From: Virgibacillus_F necropolis_A
GTDB taxonomy: Bacteria; Bacillota; Bacilli; Bacillales; Amphibacillaceae
Length of the DNA: 64,000 nucleotides
Direction of reading: 5' to 3'
Assembly: GCF_044793635.1 (NCBI RefSeq)
Contig: NZ_CP084992.1
Coordinates: 3,224,001 to 3,288,000, forward strand
Shown here: piece by piece, positions 1-8,329 of the stretch
How the letters are laid out: each line of letters starts with the position of its first letter
Position numbering within the stretch: position 1 is the first letter of the stretch
Notes under the pieces: generated by a model
Database searches by the model: none
Told to the model about the DNA's origin: nothing
Seen by the model: the letters and a program-made list of their open reading frames with translations, nothing else
Made by a program: the position numbers and the translations under genes

Positions 1-129
1 AACAAAAGTGATGAATAAAAGTATCCACCACTGGTAAGAAAAAATAACATTCTCGAAAAAGTTAACCCTTTTAAGTTGGCCGTACTTTTCATTAGCTTCA
101 ATGATTTCATTTATGATTGCAAGACTCAT
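1..129 (-). CDS. N-terminus of a CBO0543-like membrane protein (partial)
   Basis: The minus strand opens with ATG at 129 and reads 43 codons without a stop to the window edge. A GGTGG Shine-Dalgarno lies about 9 nt upstream. The N-terminus has a short acidic helix, then an aromatic and hydrophobic stretch (FSYQWWILLFITF) that begins a membrane segment. This layout resembles the CBO0543 family of small multi-spanning proteins, of which a fuller member lies at 20918-21352. An in-frame ATG at 138 is possible but sits on the ribosome binding site. The family call is tentative because only the first helix is visible. Confidence 0.5.
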   Translation of the reverse strand, partial: MSLAIINEIIEANEKYGQLKRVNFFENVIFSYQWWILLFITFV

Positions 130-264
130 TCCGGCCATCCACCTTTATTCGAAGTGTGTTACCATATGATTTGTTTTCCCTGAATATATATACATTGCTA
201 ACTTGTGAAGAATAAACGACCATTTTCGGGAAAAGATATTTTGAGATAGTAAGGAGTTTTTTAA

Positions 265-555
265 GTGGACAACTACACGAATAACAACAATACTGCGAGG
301 CGTTACACAGCACATGTCAGTGTTCTTGGTACAACACAAATTCATTTGAGAAGCCCATATACTGTTGCTTGGTGGAGTGCGGCATTTCCTGGATTCGGCC
401 ATCTTCTTTTATCTAAATATCTTCTTGGATTTGTACTGTTTATTTGGGAGGTCGTCGTTAACCTTCAAGCTAATATTAATTTAGGCATCATTTATTCGTT
501 CCAGGGTAATATTGATATGAACGAAACTGTCAAGTCACCCCACACACTTATTTAA
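265..555 (+). pseudogene. 5' half of a membrane-protein gene split by the IS110-family element
   Basis: A GTG start at 265 with AAGGAG 8 nt upstream begins a protein containing a PGFGHLLL turn and one membrane helix. Native coding ends near 519, and the codons to 555 are read-through into the insertion element. Joining 265-519 to 2182-2703 in frame rebuilds one protein of about 259 residues with two related PG-x-G-x-L-Y modules, a pattern seen in small Bacillaceae membrane proteins. The function is unknown. The split gene is presumably inactive. Confidence 0.8.
517..528 (+). repeat. Subterminal inverted repeat of the IS1111-type element (transposase-distal end)
   Basis: The 12 bases ATGAACGAAACT are the exact reverse complement of 2157-2168. 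They lie 3 bp inside the inferred element end. Confidence 0.85.
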
Positions 556-724
556 ATATAGTTTTTTGGACAACCTTAATTTAAGAGTCTTTTTTAGGCT
601 CCTTTTTTGAGTTATATTCTATAAGCTGCCATTTGCTACAATAATTCCTTTCTTTTAGCTTGCTAATAATAAGCCAAGAATAATGATTTACCCCTTTCTT
701 ATTTTATAAAGGAGATAAATACAC

Positions 725-900
725 GGCACGAAGGCAAAAGTCTCTACTCCGATGAGCATACTGATATCCGTGGGTTCTCACATTTTATCTCTCCGTCTAA
801 GGATCTTACACGAACTCCTGCCGTGCGTTCACCAATTTATGGCTAGCACAAGTCTACGTCGTGCGTTCTCCCTTACGGTTTTCACCTTTGCCTCCGAGCC
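725..900 (-). ncRNA. Candidate bridge/seek RNA of the IS1111-type element
   Basis: IS110-family elements encode a guide RNA in their longer noncoding end, and in the IS1111 group this lies after the transposase gene, as here. A 7-bp perfect stem (AGGCAAA at 732-738 with TTTGCCT at 887-893) encloses about 150 nt, close to the size of known guide RNAs. Two internal 8-mers match the insertion junction: ACTGATAT at 760-767 equals 2173-2180, and TATGGCTA at 838-845 equals 2178-2185. Transcription from the transposase strand, the exact ends and the guide assignment are all inferred. Confidence 0.45.
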
Positions 901-954
901 CTATACTCATTCCCTTTTCAAATGAATGTTCATCCTTTTTTAGCTTATTGGAGT

Positions 955-2070
955 TTAATTTGTTTTAGCTTCACAATTAGATTCGTGGGAAATTGCCCAA
1001 ATGAATCCTGCCAGTTCTCTTGCTACTGCCGTAATTGCTTTCCCACTCTCTTTTCCACGTCCTAATAGACAAAAATATTTTTTGTGCAAGCGGTTTTGAG
1101 CCTTCCATGAAATTCCTAAGATATTCGACGGCTGTCCCTTTTGTCGTTTCTTCAGCTTTCCTTTGACTGCGGGTTTATATCTATAGCCCCACGCGGCCTC
1201 TATCAACAATCTTCGAACATGTTGATTCCCTGTTTTGGTTATGCTACCTAATCTACGTAATTCACCGCTGGAACTTTCACTTGGTACCAGTCCAGTGTAT
1301 GCCATAAATTGTTTTGGTGTCTGAAATCGCTTGAATGATCCAATTTCCGCAACCAAACTAGTTGCTGTAATAATTGCTACTCCTCGTAATGTCATAAGGG
1401 TTTGGATCATTGGTGCGTGGACACCTTCTTTGGCTTGGTCTTCAATTTCCTCTTCCAATACTTTTAATCGTTGCTGAAATTCTTTTAGTTGCTGCAAATA
1501 TTCTTGGAATGCCACCCGGGATGCAGACCGTTCAAATGTCATTTTATCCAGCCAATCCCAATATTTCACTGTCCATTTTTTGGTTCCTTTAGGCGGTTTG
1601 ATTTCATTTCTTAGAAGAAATTTTGTTAGTCTATGTTTAGCTCTTAATTCATCTTCCTTTACATCCTCGCGTGCTCGAACCAAATCACGTAGTGCCTCAT
1701 CATCTTCTGTTGGTACATAGATAGGTGTTAATTCCCCAGCACGATAAAGTTTTGCGAGATTAATGGCATCACGTTTATCAGTCTTTACACGTTCGCCAGG
1801 TTTCTTTGGTATTAACGATGGTGCAATTACTTCACATTCAATATCCATACTGTTAAGAAGTCGATAGAGTCCGTATCCAGTTGGTCCGGCTTCATAACAA
1901 ACTTGAAGCTGTTTCGGCTCTCCTAGTTTTTTCATTATCTTTCTAATTGCTTCTACCGTATAGTCAATCATACCAACATATCTCGGTTTAGAACGTCCCT
2001 CATCTGCAACCGCTACTGCAATCTTTTCTTTTGATACGTCTAAACCGACGTATTTTGTGGTATTATTCAT
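955..2070 (-). CDS. IS110-family transposase (DEDD recombinase)
   Basis: This 371-residue protein has the two domains of the family. An N-terminal RuvC-like DEDD domain carries D11 (GLDVSK), E60 (YEAGPTG), D98 and D101 (KTDKRD). A C-terminal Transposase_20 domain (about 220-320) holds the serine-containing GLVPSE and the ITKTGNQHVRRLL segment. It recombines element ends without a conventional DDE mechanism, guided by the element's own RNA in characterised relatives. The ATG at 2070 has AAAGGAG 8 nt upstream. All catalytic residues are present and the frame is intact, so the element may still be active. Confidence 0.95.
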   Translation of the reverse strand: MNNTTKYVGLDVSKEKIAVAVADEGRSKPRYVGMIDYTVEAIRKIMKKLGEPKQLQVCYEAGPTGYGLYRLLNSMDIECEVIAPSLIPKKPGERVKTDKRDAINLAKLYRAGELTPIYVPTEDDEALRDLVRAREDVKEDELRAKHRLTKFLLRNEIKPPKGTKKWTVKYWDWLDKMTFERSASRVAFQEYLQQLKEFQQRLKVLEEEIEDQAKEGVHAPMIQTLMTLRGVAIITATSLVAEIGSFKRFQTPKQFMAYTGLVPSESSSGELRRLGSITKTGNQHVRRLLIEAAWGYRYKPAVKGKLKKRQKGQPSNILGISWKAQNRLHKKYFCLLGRGKESGKAITAVARELAGFIWAISHESNCEAKTN

Positions 2071-2156
2071 ATTACTAGCTCCTTTCGTATTATAGCTCTG
2101 ATTTGGTTTGTACTACTCTATACCCAAATTAACCTACGTTATTACGACAAGGGGCT

Positions 2157-2168
2157 AGTTTCGTTCAT
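2157..2168 (-). repeat. Subterminal inverted repeat of the IS1111-type element (transposase-proximal end)
   Basis: This is the exact 12-bp inverse of 517-528. It lies 7 bp inside the inferred element end. Confidence 0.85.
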
Positions 2169-2703
2169 GATAACTGATATGGCTATTAACGTCTTGGATA
2201 CCAGATGGCTTTTATTATATATGCCAGTTTACCTGTTTGGAATTTGGGATAGCTATCGAACGACAATTGACATGAACAAAGTTTTTATACTTGCAGAGCG
2301 TGAAGAGCATCGTTTTAATTCATTCAGTTTAGGAGCAGTGGAAATTAATTACTTAGATAAAAGAAATCCCGTATTAGCGTTAATGTGGTCTTTATTTTTA
2401 CCTGGTATTGGACAACTCTATATTCACCGAATTATTCCTGCTTTTTTTGTTATAATTTGGACTGTTATATCATTTTATTATTCCCATGCACCTGAGGCGA
2501 CCACGCTTTTGGTTTTGGGAAAAATCCAACAGGCTACTTCGGTTCTAAACCCTGAATGGCTTCTATATTTACCTTCCTTATATGGTTTTTCCATGTATGA
2601 TTCTTATATGAATACAGTGGAAAATAATAAGCTTTTTGAAAAAGAGCAGCGAAGGTTTTTAAAGGACAATTACCAAAAACCAGGATTCGATTTAATTAAA
2701 TGA
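2167..2703 (+). pseudogene. 3' half of the membrane-protein gene split by the IS110-family element
   Basis: Native coding resumes at 2182, after the TGATATG shared with 513-519. The ATG at 2167 lies inside the element's inverted repeat and is probably fortuitous. The segment encodes a second LPGIGQLY module with a strongly hydrophobic helix, two FGIWDSY/FSMYDSY motifs and a charged C-terminal tail. It abuts the small membrane-protein gene at 2714, which suggests a former two-gene operon. Translation without the 5' half would need new signals. Confidence 0.75.
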
Positions 2704-2713
2704 AAAAAGTGAA

Positions 2714-3187
2714 GTGAAAAAAATGCAGTTATTCTCAACTTTTGATAATAATATTTTCTTAGAACTGGCTATTTCAACCTTAGAAAAAAGGGGAATTAGT
2801 AAAGAAAATATATATGCGATTCCGCTTGATAATCGAACGGAAGAACGAAAACTATTTGATAGCATTCATAAGTCAGATGGTACATCATTAATAGATATTG
2901 GGATGGCACTTGCGACAGCTTTTTCTGTTATCGGAACCAGCATCGGCTTCGAATTGGCTTGGGGTCCTGTCTATTGGGGATTAATTAGTGCCTTCATTGG
3001 ATTTGTCCTAGGATTCGCCATTAGATTATTTATTGAATTAGTCGTTAAAAAAAGAAAAAGATATTTGAAAGGAAAACAATCTGAGGTCATTTTAATTATA
3101 AATTGTGAACAGGCAAAAGGGGCGCTAGTAGAAGATATTCTTTGGGAGCATTTTGCAATTGGAGTAGCAAAAATAAATAAAAGTTGA
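2714..3187 (+). CDS. Conserved hypothetical protein with central membrane hairpin
   Basis: This 157-residue protein starts at GTG 2714, or possibly at the in-frame ATG 2723. The ribosome binding site is weak, consistent with coupling to the preceding gene. Residues 1-55 form a soluble domain beginning MQLFSTFDNN. Residues 58-108 hold two glycine-rich membrane helices. The tail is basic (KKRKRYLKGK) and followed by a small soluble segment. The arrangement recalls Bacillus proteins annotated only as hypothetical membrane or stress-related. I do not recognise a characterised homologue. Confidence 0.75.
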   Translation: MKKMQLFSTFDNNIFLELAISTLEKRGISKENIYAIPLDNRTEERKLFDSIHKSDGTSLIDIGMALATAFSVIGTSIGFELAWGPVYWGLISAFIGFVLGFAIRLFIELVVKKRKRYLKGKQSEVILIINCEQAKGALVEDILWEHFAIGVAKINKS

Positions 3188-3329
3188 TGAATTTGTGCCA
3201 AGATTCCGGCACTTTTTTTATGTCTGCAATCATTAGAATGCTAGCCGAACCTATGCTAACCTGAATATATATGCAAATAAATCTACTACGATATGCATGC
3301 AATACGAGATAATAGGCGGGGGAAATCTT

Positions 3330-4958
3330 ATGAAAAAAATAGTGATTGGAGCACTATGTGGCGCCGTTGTAATAGGGGCCATTTTATTTTTTACTATGAA
3401 GGAAGAAGATCAGCAAGAAAACCAGCAAGAAGCTGAAGGGAAACGGACGGTTTCAGCAGATATGGAGATGATAAAGGAACAAGCATCACTCGAAAAAGTA
3501 ATTAGTACTACATATAAGCAGAGGGATTATAACTTGCAAGATCCATTGGTTATCCCTGACCCGTATGGAGTTGCTCCATTAACAGCACTCCTCAAATTTG
3601 AAACAGAAAAGGCGATTGAAATAACTGTTACAGTCAAGGGGAAAGATGCGACAGCTGATATCACGAAGACGTTTTCTGGCTATGAAACGAGTCATGAAAT
3701 TCCTGTGCTTGGTTTATATCCCGATTACGCAAATACCGTCATTATTAAAGGGGAAAGCGAAGATGGTACGGTTTCGGAAAAGAAACTAACGATAAATACA
3801 GAGCCACTTCCAGATGATTTTCTTACAACAGAATTGATTGAATCTAACCCGAAAAAAATGGAGAATGGATTGACGTTTCTTATTCCGAGCAGTGAATCCC
3901 CGTATGGCGTGGATAGTAATGGGGACGTTCGCTGGTATTCGACCTTACCTAACAGTCACATAATGAAGCGAATGGAGAACAATAACCTTCTGTATCTTAC
4001 AGAAAAGACGGACAAGTATAATCAGATTCTCGAGATGGATATGTTAGGTCAAGTATTTCATTCTTACGTAGTTACTGTCAGCAATTACGAGGGGTGGGGA
4101 ATCATCCATCATGATGCGATTGCGCTCCCTAATGGAAATATCCTGGCTACTGCGCATGATGGGACAGAGTATATTGAAGACGAAATGATTGAAATCGACC
4201 GGGAATCTGGGGAATTGGTTGATCAGCTTAATTTGCGAAAAATTTTGCCAGAGGATTTTTATCAGGAATATGACGGGCCTTCTGCAGATGATGGGGATTG
4301 GTTCCACCAAAATGCGATTTGGTATGATGAGTCGGAAGGGGATATTCTGATTTCCAGTCGACACCAGAGCTTAATTATGGAAATGAGTTATCCTGAAGGT
4401 GAAATAGATTATATCTTAGCTGCCCACGAAGGTTGGCCAGAAGATTACCAAAAATATTTACTGGAACCAATCGGAGAAGACTTCAAATTTCCGGGTGGCC
4501 CTCATTCTGTGATGGTATTACCTGATCAGGATAGTAATGAAGCTACAAAGGATATTCTTTTGTTTGATAACAATATTGCGGTTACACGAGGGGACGAAAG
4601 CGTAAGCGAGGAGTACAGTCGTGGTGTCCAATACCGCATTAATACAGAAGAAATGACAGTCAAAGAAATTTGGGCTTATGGAAAAGAACGAGGTGAATCC
4701 TTCTTTTCTAAATATGTCAGTGATGTCAATCATTTGAGTGAAACAGGAAACCGTCTGCTTACTTCGGGCTATACGCAAACTGAGGATGGTAAAATGAGGA
4801 GCATTGTTGTAGAAGTAACGGGCGATGAAGCTAATGAAGTCGTGTATGAACTAAAAGTGACTGGTTTTAAAGAAGGCGATCACAGACAAATCTATCGCGG
4901 AGTACGTATGCCGCTTTATCCCGAAAAGTGGAATTTTAATTTAAAACAAACTGATTGA
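3330..4958 (+). CDS. Arylsulfotransferase (AssT)-family protein, membrane-anchored
   Basis: The ATG at 3330 is preferred over 3297 because GGCGGGGG lies just upstream and the protein then begins MKKIVIGALC with an N-terminal membrane segment or signal. The rest is a beta-propeller of the aryl-sulfate sulfotransferase family, which moves sulfuryl groups between phenols by way of a histidine. Four family landmarks are visible: HHDAIALPNG, WFHQNAIW, SSRHQ and GGPHSVMVLP. These match the two structural His, the Arg and the catalytic His of the E. coli enzyme. It is most likely extracytoplasmic and stands alone. The substrate is unknown. Confidence 0.85.
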   Translation: MKKIVIGALCGAVVIGAILFFTMKEEDQQENQQEAEGKRTVSADMEMIKEQASLEKVISTTYKQRDYNLQDPLVIPDPYGVAPLTALLKFETEKAIEITVTVKGKDATADITKTFSGYETSHEIPVLGLYPDYANTVIIKGESEDGTVSEKKLTINTEPLPDDFLTTELIESNPKKMENGLTFLIPSSESPYGVDSNGDVRWYSTLPNSHIMKRMENNNLLYLTEKTDKYNQILEMDMLGQVFHSYVVTVSNYEGWGIIHHDAIALPNGNILATAHDGTEYIEDEMIEIDRESGELVDQLNLRKILPEDFYQEYDGPSADDGDWFHQNAIWYDESEGDILISSRHQSLIMEMSYPEGEIDYILAAHEGWPEDYQKYLLEPIGEDFKFPGGPHSVMVLPDQDSNEATKDILLFDNNIAVTRGDESVSEEYSRGVQYRINTEEMTVKEIWAYGKERGESFFSKYVSDVNHLSETGNRLLTSGYTQTEDGKMRSIVVEVTGDEANEVVYELKVTGFKEGDHRQIYRGVRMPLYPEKWNFNLKQTD

Positions 4959-5092
4959 TTTCATTTGAAAACAGACAAGCATTTTTCTTGATTTTACAAC
5001 AAATTCAGAATAGTTATGTTAAAATAAGTTCAATAAACAGTTAAGCTTTATTTGTGAAATGGAAGGGAATTTTTGAGTAACTAAAATTATCA

Positions 5093-5132
5093 TCCTATAG
5101 CCTCCTGTTATTATTAATAGGAGGTTATAGGA
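5093..5132 (+). other. Stable hairpin downstream of the arylsulfotransferase gene
   Basis: A 14-bp inverted repeat (TCCTATAGCCTCCT at 5093-5106 with 5119-5132) forms a strong stem. No T-run follows directly. It may act with the terminator at 5156, or be a transcript-stabilising structure. Confidence 0.5.
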
Positions 5133-5155
5133 ATAATATTGACCAACTAACAAGT

Positions 5156-5186
5156 GCGTTTCTACAATAAGTGGAGACGCTTTTTT
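5156..5186 (+). terminator. Rho-independent terminator after the arylsulfotransferase gene
   Basis: GCGTTTCTAC (5156-5165) pairs with GTGGAGACGC (5171-5180), with two G-U pairs, and is followed by six T residues. Confidence 0.65.
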
Positions 5187-5240
5187 ACTAAACAAAGCAG
5201 TTTAAGTGAATAAGGAACTTTTCAATTTAACTTTGAATTT

Positions 5241-5711
5241 GATTCTTTTCGTACGCATTGTTGCTTTTCATATTCATAGTTGATATAAACTGCGACGTAA
5301 TGTGAAAAAAGTGCTTTTACACCGCTCTGGAAATACACTTCGCTTTCCGCGGGCTCGCGCTGAGCCTCCTCGCGAGCAAAAAACGCTCACTGCGGGGTCT
5401 CATCGTCTTCGCTGTTCCCGCAGGAGTCTACGTGTATTTCCTCCGCTGAGGTGGTGTCCAATAATGGAATGATAGTAATCACTGTATTGATTAGAGCATG
5501 AATTTCCACAATCATGGCAGTTGATTGGAGTGGAGGACAGTTGACTCCTGCGGGAACAGCACGAGTCTGAAGACCCCGCAGCGGTGGTCTTCCGCGAGGA
5601 GGCTGAAGCCGTGCCCGCGGAAAGCAACTGTCCGTAGCGGAAATCAACACAGCACTTACTTCACACTTTATATCTACTCTCTTAAAAAGTAACAATCGTT
5701 GGAAAACAGCC
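5241..5711 (+). mobile_element. MITE copy 1 (GGCT-ended, 8-bp TSD), 471 bp
   Basis: The direct repeat TTGAATTT at 5233-5240 and 5712-5719 brackets an element whose ends are imperfect inverted repeats (start diverged to GATT, end CAGCC). Inside are two GC-rich modules in opposite orientation, about 5325-5455 and 5530-5645. Each can fold into a large hairpin closed by GGAAATACAC/GTGTATTTCC or GGACAGTTG/CAACTGTCC. There is no coding frame of its own. The short ORFs that run through the modules are by-products of the repeat. Confidence 0.85.
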
Positions 5712-5741
5712 TTGAATTTTTTAGTAAGGATGTGTTTATTT

Positions 5742-6605
5742 ATGGTGAAATTTCATTCCGTTGTCGTTGGCAATGGTAAACCTTTAATTTTTCTTCCAGC
5801 AGTAGGATTTTCGGGAATTGAAGGATTAAACATAGCAGAAGCATTGGCTGAAAACTATGAATGCCACTTATTAGATATGCCTGGAATGGGTAAAAGTGCA
5901 GGAATAAAAGGTAAAGTATCAAAGCAAAAAATCGCATCCTGGGTTAAGGAGTATATTGACCAACATGAGATGAAGGAAGTTACTCTTATCGGACATTCGA
6001 TGGGAGGAGGAATTGCAATGTGCTTTGCATCTGTTTATCCAGCGTACGTAACTAAATTAATTTTGCTGGACCAAGGCCATTTAAAAATACCTAGATTTCC
6101 AATCAAAGATTTTGGTCCTCTCGGCTACATAATGCCAATAATGAGTACACTGGAAAGAATATTTGGCGATAAATTTATAAGAAAGATGGAGGGGCTTTTC
6201 ACATCGGGGGATAACACTAAGCCAACAAATGATAAACTTGAAAAACAAGTAAAAGAGTTTTGTGAAAGGTTTAAAATAGAAGAATCTGATTACATAAAGA
6301 AAGCTTTAATGGAAGAAGTGAAATTCACTGGGGAGGGTTTACGTCTTATGTTCGGGTATTATCGTTTAGATTTACCTAAAATACTCAAAGGTTTAACTAC
6401 CCCTAGTTTGTTAATTTACGCATCTTTCAAAGATATTGACGATAACAGGGCGAGCATGACCGAAAAAGCAGTTAAGAAAATTAATCACGCAAGAAATGTA
6501 TCATTATCTAAAATAGATAGTCATCACTATGTACATTGGTCTGATGAAAAATGTTTAATTGAAATAAAAAATTTTTTAGGATGTGCTGAAAAAGCAATAT
6601 CATAA
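5742..6605 (+). CDS. Alpha/beta hydrolase
   Basis: This 287-residue alpha/beta-hydrolase-fold protein has its nucleophile at Ser86 in GHSMGGG. A conserved LLDMPGMGKS loop (43-52) and a C-terminal HHYVHW segment that may supply the catalytic His are also visible. I chose ATG 5742 because AAGGA lies 12 nt upstream. The more upstream TTG at 5712 lies in the target duplication of the adjacent MITE and is unlikely. Because the MITE ends 30 bp before the start, the native promoter has probably been displaced. The substrate cannot be told from sequence. Confidence 0.85.
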   Translation: MVKFHSVVVGNGKPLIFLPAVGFSGIEGLNIAEALAENYECHLLDMPGMGKSAGIKGKVSKQKIASWVKEYIDQHEMKEVTLIGHSMGGGIAMCFASVYPAYVTKLILLDQGHLKIPRFPIKDFGPLGYIMPIMSTLERIFGDKFIRKMEGLFTSGDNTKPTNDKLEKQVKEFCERFKIEESDYIKKALMEEVKFTGEGLRLMFGYYRLDLPKILKGLTTPSLLIYASFKDIDDNRASMTEKAVKKINHARNVSLSKIDSHHYVHWSDEKCLIEIKNFLGCAEKAIS

Positions 6606-6730
6606 ATATTTTGCTTGCTTCCTGTTAAAAAGGGATTCCACTCCTTGTTCCACTGACGAAGCACAACAAGGAATTGTTGTAATGTAATCCTTGTTCTACG
6701 TAAAACATAGGTTATTTAAAAAGGAGGATG

Positions 6731-7078
6731 ATGAAAATTAGAAAAACGGGAATATTCTTTGGAGTGATAGCGGGTTTCTCCAGTATTTTCTTATGGATTG
6801 TATTTATTTTTTATAATCCTTATTCTAATCCAACTACTGAACCTACGGTAAACACATTTATTACGTTATTTCTTCCTGCTTGTTTAGCAATCATTGCTTC
6901 TTTATCCTCTAAAAAAATTTTAATGTTAATCGCGTTTTTGTGGTCATTACCAATTAGTTTATATTTAATCGGTACACCTGGGGTTTTTGCTTTGTTTGGA
7001 GTAACCAGTATTTCTTATTTAATTAGTTTTCTTTTTATGCTGTTTGCTAAGAAAAGAAGTGAATTAAAACACATTTAA
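6731..7078 (+). CDS. Small four-helix membrane protein, hypothetical
   Basis: About 115 residues with four predicted membrane helices (roughly 9-28, 43-62, 64-82 and 86-106) and a basic C-terminal tail. AAGGAGG at 6721-6727 overlaps ATG 6728 and is only 3 nt from ATG 6731, so the start is cramped and uncertain between these two. It is followed after 19 nt by another small gene, probably cotranscribed. I recognise no family. Confidence 0.7.
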   Translation: MKIRKTGIFFGVIAGFSSIFLWIVFIFYNPYSNPTTEPTVNTFITLFLPACLAIIASLSSKKILMLIAFLWSLPISLYLIGTPGVFALFGVTSISYLISFLFMLFAKKRSELKHI

Positions 7079-7097
7079 TATAAAGAGGGAGTCTAAA

Positions 7098-7409
7098 ATG
7101 ATAATTAATTTAATTATTTTTATAACATCCGTAAAAGAAAAGAATATAACAGAAGTTATGATGAAAACATTTGAGTCTAATATTCGTCCTGTTAAAGGAG
7201 ACATAATAGATGATCCAGGATTCCATTCGGGATTTCATAATGGATATGAAGTTGTAAAAGTCACGATCAATTATGCTTCAAATGAATGCTTTGTTTCTCT
7301 ACATCCACTTGCGTTAGAAATTGAGGAAATTAAGATAGAAACCTATATGGAGAAACTTGTAGAACACGATTGGCAAGTGGTCTCAAAAGAAAAATTAACA
7401 AATATGTAA
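7098..7409 (+). CDS. Hypothetical protein, 103 aa
   Basis: ATG 7098 follows AGAGGGAG by 8 nt. The N-terminus is hydrophobic (INLIIFITSV) and the rest is a mixed alpha/beta soluble domain with GFHSGFHNGYEV and a C-terminal amphipathic helix. The real start could be a downstream ATG (7158 or 7161), which would remove the hydrophobic stretch. It lies directly after the four-helix protein in the same direction. Function unknown. Confidence 0.6.
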   Translation: MIINLIIFITSVKEKNITEVMMKTFESNIRPVKGDIIDDPGFHSGFHNGYEVVKVTINYASNECFVSLHPLALEIEEIKIETYMEKLVEHDWQVVSKEKLTNM

Positions 7410-7552
7410 TTGTTTTTGGTTACGTCCTTTTAGACATTTTAAAAAGATAACAGTTCTTCAGGGAGTTTTTGCTTAAGTTCACAAATAGAAAGAAGCCTTC
7501 ACCACATTTTTTTATCGGAATTAGGCAAACTAATTTCAAAGGAGGGTGTTAG

Positions 7553-7666
7553 ATGAGAGGTAAGACACAGTCGAAAAATAAACGTAAAAAAGATCCAGAA
7601 GCTATGAAAAGTGGACCACAAAAAGGTGACAAAAAGTTAAATGGGCCAAACCGTCCTTCCACATAG
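7553..7666 (+). CDS. Small basic peptide, 37 aa, SASP-like
   Basis: An ATG at 7553 preceded by AAAGGAGGG at 8-nt spacing encodes a very basic, glycine- and proline-containing peptide (MRGKTQSKNKRKKDPEAMKS...) with no hydrophobic core. A terminator follows directly. The size, composition and signals resemble the minor small acid-soluble spore proteins of Bacillaceae, but I cannot assign a named family. The strong translation signal and terminator argue that it is a true gene. Confidence 0.65.
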   Translation: MRGKTQSKNKRKKDPEAMKSGPQKGDKKLNGPNRPST

Positions 7667-7681
7667 AGGTTGGCTATACGA

Positions 7682-7713
7682 AAAAGGATTTGCATGTTGC
7701 AGGTCCTTTTTTT
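7682..7713 (+). terminator. Rho-independent terminator after the small basic peptide
   Basis: AAAAGGA (7682-7688) pairs with TCCTTTT (7704-7710), with an inner TGCA...TGCA stem, and a T-run follows. Confidence 0.75.
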
Positions 7714-7782
7714 CATTGGATAAATATAGTAAACTGATGATGTATAATAACTTTTGAAATGTTCTAAAAGGGAGAGTGGCAC

Positions 7783-8256
7783 ATGAAGAAGCGACATGAA
7801 GTTTTGTTCAATCAGCTGGAGGAATACCGAAGCTATCTTTTGGCAATCGTTGAGACTGTAACGGAAGAGGAAGCGGAAATAGTTCCAAATGGGTTCAACA
7901 ATAATATCCGTTGGAATCTGGGACATGTATATTTAGATCAATATGATTGGATTAATGCAGTTACAGGCGAAAGTGACGGTCCAGAAAACTTTAGTACTTG
8001 GTTCGGATATGGCACCTCACCAAAGAATTTTACCGAACATACCCCTGCATTGGAAGAGTTGAAAAGGTTACTTAGCGCGCAAATAAATGATATTAAAGAA
8101 AAATACGGCGAGAAGCTTGAAACGGAATATCCGCCGACTGAAATGGAGATGCAGACGATTGAACAGGTGTTAACACGAACTATCTTTCATGAAGGCATGC
8201 ATATGCAAACGATTCTTGATATAAAAAAATTAATAAATGCGCATAGCCATGTGTAA
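7783..8256 (+). CDS. DinB-family protein
   Basis: This 157-residue four-helix-bundle protein belongs to the DinB/DUF664 superfamily, whose members bind a divalent metal through a His triad. His48 (WNLGHVYLDQ) and the paired His of FHEGMHMQT near residue 140 are in the expected places. It starts with MKKRHEVLFNQL after GGGAGAG. Such proteins include bacillithiol-dependent transferases and many of unknown role. It appears to be monocistronic. Confidence 0.85.
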   Translation: MKKRHEVLFNQLEEYRSYLLAIVETVTEEEAEIVPNGFNNNIRWNLGHVYLDQYDWINAVTGESDGPENFSTWFGYGTSPKNFTEHTPALEELKRLLSAQINDIKEKYGEKLETEYPPTEMEMQTIEQVLTRTIFHEGMHMQTILDIKKLINAHSHV

Positions 8257-8329
8257 AAATATTTATTGAGGGTAGTAGAAATAAATAAGTAGTGTTATGT
8301 TTCGCAAACGAATTCAAGGAGGAATGAAA

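Larger units (their letters stand above)
514..2175 (-). mobile_element. IS110-family (IS1111-type) insertion sequence, 1662 bp
   Basis: The element carries one DEDD transposase gene on the minus strand. A 12-bp subterminal inverted repeat (ATGAACGAAACT) lies at 517-528 and 2157-2168. The host bases TGATATG occur at both junctions (513-519 and 2175-2181), so the exact ends are ambiguous by that overlap. Removing 514-2175 restores the host reading frame. With these ends the inverted repeats sit 7 and 3 bp inside the termini, the spacing known for the IS1111 subgroup. A long noncoding stretch (529-954) follows the transposase gene, also as in IS1111. Confidence 0.88.

Noticed and set aside
1410..1592. 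Plus-strand ORF inside the transposase gene
   Set aside because: It is antisense to a clear transposase and has no signals.
5387..5695. ORFs of 75-102 codons through the MITE modules (also 20297-20608, 20552-20854, 37456-37887)
   Set aside because: They follow the GC-rich repeat in several frames, lack ribosome binding sites and repeat between copies because the DNA repeats. They are not genes.
5712..5741. TTG start for the alpha/beta hydrolase
   Set aside because: The codons are supplied by the MITE target duplication; ATG 5742 fits the fold and ribosome binding site.
7440..7552. Riboswitch-like structure before the small basic peptide
   Set aside because: No consistent conserved pairing or known riboswitch motif was visible.
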